Shown here: positions 58,025-64,000 of the stretch, one piece after another | Numbering within the stretch: the first letter of the stretch is position 1 | Layout of the letters: every line of letters starts with the position of its first letter | NCBI GenBank assembly: GCA_017311185.1 | Contig: JAESUZ010005169.1 | Coordinates: forward strand, 1,614,501-1,678,500 | Origin: Proteles cristata cristata | Lineage: Eukaryota; Chordata; Mammalia; Carnivora; Hyaenidae | Length of the DNA stretch: 64,000 bases | Direction of reading: 5' to 3' | Notes under the pieces: generated by a model | The model's database searches: none | What the model was told of the DNA's origin: nothing | What the model saw: only the letters and a program-made list of their open reading frames with translations | Position numbers and translations under genes: made by a program

Positions 58025-58040
58025 TACACATATATATAAA
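57989..58040. repeat. poly(A) followed by (TA)n
   Basis: About 19 A, then 'tatatatatatatatata', 'cacatatatata' to 58040. It is the tail of the split SINE. Confidence 0.9.
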
Positions 58041-60454
58041 GCAACGACAGCAAAATATCAACACATGTCTTTTTTAAAAACTGCTTAATGAAGTATCAGT
58101 CATCTCTGAGAAAGTTAGAAATGAAAGCTTAAGGCTGTTTTAGACATAACTGTGCCTACATAGCAAGAGATAAAGTTAGTTGCAAAAATTCAATCTCCAA
58201 ATTAAATATATTAATAATCGTTAGTACATACTAAAAATGTATACCTAGTGGGTTAATGACCTAGATTAAGGAAAATCTAAGCTACCTGTCCTGAGATAAA
58301 ATGGAGTAAAATAGATGGAATCAGATAAGGTGAAATGCATTTGAACTGACAAAAGTGGTAAAAATGTCACAATAATTTATCCTATGAATTGAGCTACTCA
58401 CTTTCCGTGGTTGTGGTGAGTAGGGGAAGCTGCTTTAGAGAACACCATTCAGCACTTCATATCATTTCCTTTTTAATCCACATTCTTTCTGTTAGCAAAA
58501 TCAGCAGTATCATTTTGAAAATTTATTTGAATCCCCCTATCTCAAAGCTCAAGGCAGTACATTCTCTATAGTGAATTCCTTTTTATTTGTTTACTCTGTT
58601 TTTAAATAACAATGCTAACAATAATCCTCCCCTGGGGTCCCACTGCCTCAGCCCCCACCTACAATAAATCCAGGGATTATTATGGAGAACACACATGTGG
58701 AGCTCAGTGCCCACAACTCCTCAAGGGAGACCCTCCCACCAAAATCTGGAAGTTAAAATGTGAATATTAATTTTTTAAAATCCAAATCTTTTGAGCGCAG
58801 ATTGCCAGGCTTTAACATCACATCACCATGGTCCTGTTGGCCATGTCTTGGATGTAAATCTCATACAAATATCCTTAAAGGAAATAAGGTGACCTTTACA
58901 GTACCCAAGTCCTAAATTTAAATCGCTCCTATATTGTTTAAGCACCTTATTCCTGATAAATATTTATTCCCTAATACTCATGTTGTTTTATTTTACAACC
59001 AATTCTTCTCAATACTTTGAATTTAAATGCGTACTCTAAATTTTTTTAATGTAAACTCTAAGGCAATTTTGTTGGGCCAAGTATTTTCTTCAAACTATAA
59101 AATGCACAATAAAGAAAAATATAAAATAATTATTTTGGTTACTTTAATTAAATTTTCTTGTGATGAAAATAGTATGGCTGTAATATCTAGAATATTTAAA
59201 AATAAGAAAAAAGGGAGCTATTACCATATATAATTTCCAGTGACATAGACATATGCTATTAGAACTTGAATTCATTTGTCCATCATTCCTTGGTTTTAAC
59301 ATTAATTTTTAAAAAATAATAAGAGGCAACATGTGATTGAACTAATAACAGCAGCAAAAATTCAAAAGCATTCAAAATGCACACACAAAAAATTGAGGCT
59401 TCTAATTTAACCTGTCAGATTAAATGTTTATATCTATCTCTTCCTAAAATCACATCACAATAAAATAAAGGTGTAAATCCATGAGGACAACAAGAGCAAG
59501 ATAAGAAATGACTCCAGGCAAATGATGTCAACAAAATATTGGAAAATGAGAAACAGATGGACAAGTGGTAACTGACTAAGTAGAACAGGGAGGTGGGGGA
59601 GGAACAAACCTGCAATTCTGCCTTGGGCTTAATTTGGGAAAAATCAAGCATATTTCTACCTCACAAGACTGGAGAAACTCAGGGATTGAAGATAACAAGC
59701 ACTTTTAAAGGGCAAGGGTAAAGAAAGGCTAGAAGGATCCCTCTACCCAACCCTGTTAGGATACAGCCTCTGCTATTCTGCAGCAAGAGAATGGAAGTCA
59801 AGGTCTGGAGAAATCCCACAGAATCTCTTGATTTAGACACCAGGAAATCTGAGAATTAGGATCACGAACGACATCCTTGGAACTACAGTACTATATGGTA
59901 AACCAAGGCGTCTTTGGAATGATTCTGAGAATAATGTAAATTAAAGATGAAAAGAAACTACAAGGCTATTTGACCAAAACCCTAAATTGTAGCTGGAATG
60001 AAATGATTTTGTTTTCAGAAAAAAAAAAAAAAAATAGAGACAAAAGCAGGTTCAAGATTCATAACAGGAGAAATAAGTTAATATTTTGTTTGAGCAAAGT
60101 ACAATAAATGAGGTAAAATATAGCTTGATTGAGATGCGAGGCTCGCTTGTTATTGGATTTAAACTCCAAGATGATAACATCCATAGATCAAGGCAAGAGA
60201 AATTGGAGCAACCATTCTTACTTAATAACTGTTCATCTCTTGTGGTTATAGAATAGTAATTCAGGAGGAAACATTCATCTGAAGTGAAATATACAGAAGA
60301 AAATATTTCTATTACATAGTGTCATAGATTTAGATTTAGAAAATGAGAAGAGATCTTAGATATAATTTATACCAAAATCTTTTCTAATTGAGAAGTCCTT
60401 TCTAAGACATTTCTTACAGCTTGCCATTCAGAGTATATTTGGTCATTTTTAGTC
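58041..60454. other. unassigned sequence, no gene seen
   Basis: About 2.4 kb. 58620-58760 is GC-richer, and 59450-59900 could be a very old LINE-1 5' portion, but neither is nameable. An A15 run lies at about 60020-60034. Confidence 0.4.
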
Positions 60455-61144
60455 TGATGAGGTTTTGGGGTGTTGGTTCATGCATGGGGTTTCTCGAAGA
60501 TGTCTTTGGTGCAAACAAGGGATTTTATTAAAGCGCAGAGACAGGACCCGTGGGCAGAAAGATCTCTGCTGTGGTTGAGAAGAGTGACTGGTTATATACT
60601 TTGGAACTGGGGGAGATAAAGACAAAAGGAAGGCCTCCAGAGGGACTTTGATATGCTAAAGAGAACTCCTAAAATACCTGAGGCCTTGCTATTGTCAGGC
60701 TAAGGTTGTTTTCCCTCCAGTAAGGCATTAACATTAGGACAGTAGGGAGTTCCTGGAGAAATGTTCTACTCTATTTTGTCAATGGGCTGCAGGTTATATA
60801 TAAATTTAATTTTACCTGCTATTTCCTTCTTGCCTTTGTTCTCCACATCACTATGGAGGGGAGGGTGATATTAGTGGCTCCAGGAAACTGAATCTATAAG
60901 TTTCTGGAGATTAGGCTTTTGATAAAATTGCCTTTTTCTTGTAATTTACTAAGACATTTGTGAACTGATGGAGACTCATATGTCCTGCATGACTGCAATC
61001 TCTATCAGTTAACCATTGTTTTTTTCTTTCCTTTGTTCTTGGGCAGCCAGGAGTGCCTGAGGAATGTCACACAGATCCCACCGGGGGCGGGGAGGACATA
61101 CTAACTTGTGCTTTGCCCTCAGCTTGCCTTATGGTCCCTCATCA
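60455..61144 (-). mobile_element. ERV LTR, reverse orientation, 690 bp
   Basis: The termini form a perfect 8-bp inverted repeat: 'tgatgagg' at 60455-60462 and 'cctcatca' at 61137-61144. Read on the minus strand the layout is that of an LTR. A TATA box ('gtatataacc') comes at about 60591-60600, then 'cacgggtcctgtctctgcg', then AATAAA (complement of 60524-60529) and a U5 'tcccttgtttgcaccaaaga'. Flanking 4-6 bp ('tttagtc' and 'gtaccc') do not match, so the target duplication is lost or my boundary is slightly off. No internal sequence is seen. Class uncertain. Confidence 0.7.
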
Positions 61145-61303
61145 GTACCCACCATATTAGACACCAGCCCTCTCTTCTTTTATGTGGTTGGTAAATACAT
61201 ACATATGTGTTTATTCTTATTAGCACCGTTTGTGTCTTATTTCTATCACTTAATCTTAGTTTTGTCCTAAGGATGTATTAAAACGATTACATTCCTCTCT
61301 TAG

Positions 61304-61599
61304 TGATAGGGAAAAATCTGTTGTAAGACAGATGACAGGACTGATAAGGAAATCCCTGTCCCTGATCAAAGGCTCCTCCTTCCCAGTTCTTCTTCCCACC
61401 CTGCTTGTTGCATGCATTAATGAGGAATGGGAAAGTAACAGGCTATAAATTGTTCCCTCTGCTGATTGATGCTCTGGGCTCAAACCTCTGGAGAATGAGC
61501 TCCTCTGAGCCCACAGGTGTAAAATTAACCTCCTCCCTTCCAAGATCTCCTAGTGCCACTTGGTTCTTCCACCAGGGGTCCAGACCAGATTCTGCAACA
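61304..61599 (+). mobile_element. short ERV LTR, plus orientation
   Basis: It begins 'tgatagggaaaaatctg' and ends 'cagattctgcaaca', with 'ttag' at 61300-61303 and 61600-61603 as a 4-bp target duplication. A TATA-like 'ggctataaattg' lies at about 61440, 'gtaaaattaacctcctccc' at about 61518 may hold a degenerate polyadenylation signal, and a U5-like end follows. An alternative left end at 61319 ('tgttgtaag') would pair with 'caaca' but has no duplication. The frames at 61256-61543 and 61405-61656 are by-products. Confidence 0.58.
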
Positions 61600-61603
61600 T
61601 TAG

Positions 61604-62361
61604 TGCACATATTTTACTCCTTTTCATTTTCTTACTTAAATGTTCCAAAGTTTTAGGTTCTCAAGCAACAGGATTTCCAAACATTTTACTGCCATGCTTT
61701 ACCTCTCCTAAATTTTTCTAGCTTGTTATTTTTCTTTAAAACTGTGATACTCCAAACAAAATGAAAATTTCCCAACTGATATAAACAATTTAGTTCATTT
61801 TTCCTTGTTTTGGACACTGAACTTTACCTTTATACAATTTAGGATTTCATTAGCTAATGTGAAAGTTAAAAAAAAATCACATTCTAACTTCCTCTAATCT
61901 TGAAGTCACCCAAAACTTCAAGACCTTGAGAGACATCTGCTGTATTCAGTTTTAAATAGTTTTCAAATTTACATTTATCTCTAATAACTACTTTGCTCTC
62001 AGGTGTGATGCCTCACTCTAGCCTAACCTTTTAAATCTGAAATCTCCGATATGATGATTCAGTTATACATCTGACTTTGCAAAGTCTACAGATTTAATAA
62101 TAACATTTTTTCACCCACTTTTTATTGAATTAAGTCAAACTTACATAATCTCTTTGAAGGCAAGAGAAAGTTTGTGTTTGCCAATCTCAAAATTGCTCAC
62201 TGCTCTTTCCTCAAATTTTAGCACACATCAGGCACTTGAAACGTATGTGAGGGAAAAAACAACACAGCACTAAAATTTCTCTCTGGATTGACATTCATCC
62301 TTTAAGAAGCCAGGTTCAACCAGCATTCACTTCATTCAAATGTTCAATACATGTTCATTTT
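61604..62361. other. unique sequence, no gene seen
   Basis: No recognised element. Confidence 0.45.
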
Positions 62362-62372
62362 CCCCCATCTTC

Positions 62373-62661
62373 CTATTTTGTAAAGCCTTTATTTAAATTC
62401 CCATTAGTTAACATACTGTGTAATATTAGTTTCTGGTGTAAGGCATAGTGATTCAACACTTTCATACAGCACCTGTGCTCCTCACAACACTCCTTAATCC
62501 CCATCACCTGTTTTACCCATCCCTCTCCCTCCCCTCTGATAACCATCAGTGTGTTCTCTATAGTTGAGAGTTAAGTCTTTTTCTTGTCTTACCTCTTTTT
62601 CCCCCCTTTGCTCATTTGTTTTGTTTCTTACATTCCACATATGAGTGAAATCATATCATGC
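62373..62661 (-). mobile_element. 5'-truncated LINE-1 3' end, carnivoran type, with target duplication
   Basis: Antisense 3' UTR landmarks are 'gttaacatactgtgtaatat', 'catagtgattcaacactttc', 'ccttaatccccatcacct', 'ctctgataaccatcagtgtg', 'tgctcatttgttttgtttct' and 'catatgagtgaaatcatat'. 'cccccatcttc' occurs at 62362-62372 and 62662-62672, a perfect 11-bp duplication. Only about 290 bp of the element was inserted. It matches the young LINE-1 3' end at 6750 in type. Confidence 0.85.
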
Positions 62662-62776
62662 CCCCCATCTTCTTTAAGAGAAAAACTTCATTGAGACCTA
62701 GCAATACTGTTATTGAAACTTCTGATTTTCCAATCTGACAACAGGATAAAAAAAAAGAAGATTAATTTAGCATGAG

Positions 62777-62780
<4 letters not shown>

Positions 62781-62819
<39 letters not shown>
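62781..62819. repeat. (GT)19 microsatellite
   Basis: Pure GT run of 39 bp. The plus frame at 62772-62960 starts in it and is not a gene. Confidence 0.97.
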
Positions 62820-62822
<3 letters not shown>

Positions 62823-63250
62823 ATACATTGCACTTACCACTTTTCATTTTTTGAATATGAACAAATCAATGATTTAATAATTAATTTGACAATTTTATTA
62901 GTTATCAATGCCAAGCCCTTGAGCTGTAATTTTCACAATCTACCTTTTTCTCCTTTTTGAGAGCTGGTGAAATTTCTGCATTTGCTTTCGAACACTTCTC
63001 TTTTTCATTCCCTCTGATTATAATTGCTGCAGGCTCTGAAATCATATTTGCAGGCTTTTCTTATTTAAAATAACCAGGTTTATTCTTATAATTTTTTGGT
63101 CTTCAGTAGGTTGCAATTTTTTTAAGTCTGATTATTTTGCCCTTTAGAGTTTGAATCTGTTTTTCTTCTTTAATAGTGAAGATGGAAAGAGATGTGCTTC
63201 TTGGAAGTAAAGATTTTCAGAACATGGAATGTGTCACAAAGAACAGTTTC
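62820..63250. other. unique AT-rich sequence, no gene seen
   Basis: No recognised element. Confidence 0.45.
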
Positions 63251-63254
63251 GTTA

Positions 63255-63652
63255 AGAAACAAAATTCAGCCTTGTGAATTTGAAGATATAATTGCCTTTA
63301 TTAAAGAATTCTTGAGGGCTGAGTCCTATCCTCTGAGTTGTACAAAATAGATGGTTTTTATGGGAAGAAGAGTGGGACAAGAAAGTTATTAGCAAAAGAA
63401 AAAGATTGTTCCAGGCAACGGTGGTTGACCTTAGGGGAAAGAGCAAGGGGTTTACAGATATCCTCATCTTCCTTCAGGGGAATGGAGAAGACCCCTGTGG
63501 CAGATCGTTTGGTACTCAACAGGAAAATTCCTGACTGGTTATGACTACATTCCTGGGGGAGTTTGAACCTGCAATTAGATTAGATATTAAGTCCTGGTTT
63601 GGGGACTTGGCCTCAGTGACACGACTTTGGACTTGTGGTTTTCATTTCAACA
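63255..63652 (-). mobile_element. ERV LTR, reverse orientation, about 400 bp
   Basis: Read on the minus strand it starts 'tgttgaaatgaaaacc'. It has a TATA-like 'cccataaaaacc' (complement of 63355-63364), then 'gaggataggactcagccctc' and AATAAA (complement of 63297-63302). It ends near 'gaattttgtttct'. 'gtta' lies on both sides (63251-63254 and 63653-63656), a possible 4-bp duplication. The 3' end has lost the canonical CA, so the boundary there is less certain. Frames at 63252-63467 and 63338-63544 are by-products. Confidence 0.55.
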
Positions 63653-63656
63653 GTTA

Positions 63657-64000
63657 CCTAATGTCATTTTATTTTTTGGAAGATCTGAAAAAAGAGGGTT
63701 AATCCTAATTAATTCTGATTTGTAAGTCAGGATCTGCCTGCGAGCAGACATATGGTTTGATGACCTATTGGCATTCCTACAAGTGGCTTTTGTCCCTACA
63801 CCAAGCTCCCTTCACTTCTTCAGAGCACAGTCTTGCACATTTCTCATTTGAAAGCATACGTCCTTTCCAAGCTTGGGAGTTCACTGAGGTATGAGCAGCT
63901 GTGAAAAAGTCTTCAGCACAACACCGAGATATTTTTCCTTGACTTATCATTCTCCTTTTGGCATCTCAGGGGATTTTCTTTCTGGAGCTCAGAAAGGTTT
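63657..64000. other. unassigned sequence to window end
   Basis: No recognised gene or repeat in the last 340 bp. Confidence 0.4.

Larger units (their letters stand above)
57224..58040 (+). repeat. CAN-SINE split in two by an LTR insertion
   Basis: The head 'aaggggcacatgggtggctc' begins at 57224 and runs through 'ctcttggcccctaccctact' to 57359. The SINE resumes after the LTR at 57961 with 'cttgcacttgtgttttctct', then 'cttgcag', a long A run (57990-58008) and a (TA)n tail to 58040. Removing the LTR and one copy of the 4-bp duplication restores a continuous SINE middle. The extended A/TA tail is longer than in other copies. Confidence 0.85.

Noticed and set aside
57646..58064. Overlapping frames of 94-135 codons on both strands
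   Set aside because: They lie wholly in the solo LTR and the SINE tail.
59450..59900. Possible LINE-1 5' portion
   Set aside because: Composition is suggestive but I could not place any ordered landmarks.

Overview
This window looks like nuclear DNA from a carnivoran, most likely a felid. About 25 copies of a tRNA-derived CAN-SINE (SINEC) of the form common in cats are scattered through it. Each has a head like 'gcgcctgggtggctcag', internal Pol III boxes, a CT-rich middle and an (AAATA)n/A tail. The rest is AT-rich, broken sequence typical of mammalian intergenic or deep intronic DNA. I recognise no protein-coding gene, tRNA, rRNA or CRISPR array. Nearly all open reading frames over 60 codons are chance frames or lie inside repeats. 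The longest (174 codons, minus strand, 54937-55461) is a relic of LINE-1 ORF2. One 150-bp segment (28853-29002) has exon-like borders and is reported only as a candidate.

Layout. 0-6.4 kb: mostly unique sequence with three SINEs, one very well preserved. 6.5-8.2 kb: an old LINE-1 on the plus strand, split by a younger 5'-truncated LINE-1 with a 17-bp target duplication. 9-14 kb: SINEs and a second old LINE-1. 14.65-15.75 kb: a 1.1-kb class II (betaretrovirus-like) LTR element flanked by a perfect 6-bp duplication, with an envelope-TM-like fragment inside. 15.9-16.5 kb: a LINE-2 carrying a long GATA-type microsatellite. 17-23.6 kb: the densest SINE zone, including three copies stacked inside one old LINE-1. 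25.2-25.9 kb: a solo LTR with a 4-bp duplication. 26.0-26.6 kb: a cluster of MER5-like hAT relics. 29.5-30.9 kb: old LINE-1. 32.8-34.5 kb: LINE-2 copies in both orientations, the first interrupted by a TA-flanked DNA transposon relic. 35.2-35.8 kb: an LTR relic split by a SINE. 38.7-47.8 kb: more SINEs, a Tigger-like transposon and a MIR. 47.8-57.2 kb: SINE-free and mostly unique, with MIR, LINE-2 and LINE-1 relics. 57.2-58.0 kb: a SINE split by a solo LTR related to the one at 25.2 kb. 60.4-63.7 kb: three further LTRs, a young LINE-1 3' end and a (TG)n tract.

The window therefore reads as a layered record of transposition: ancient LINE-2, MIR, MER5 and old LINE-1, then Tigger/mariner and ERV LTRs, then carnivoran SINEs and LINE-1s. 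Nesting order and target duplications give relative ages at several sites. I found no convincing new biological system. The most interesting items are the 1.1-kb betaretrovirus-like element, the LTR nested in a SINE, the TA-flanked MITE and the cluster of LTRs near the right end. Family names were assigned from memory of consensus features, with no database search.
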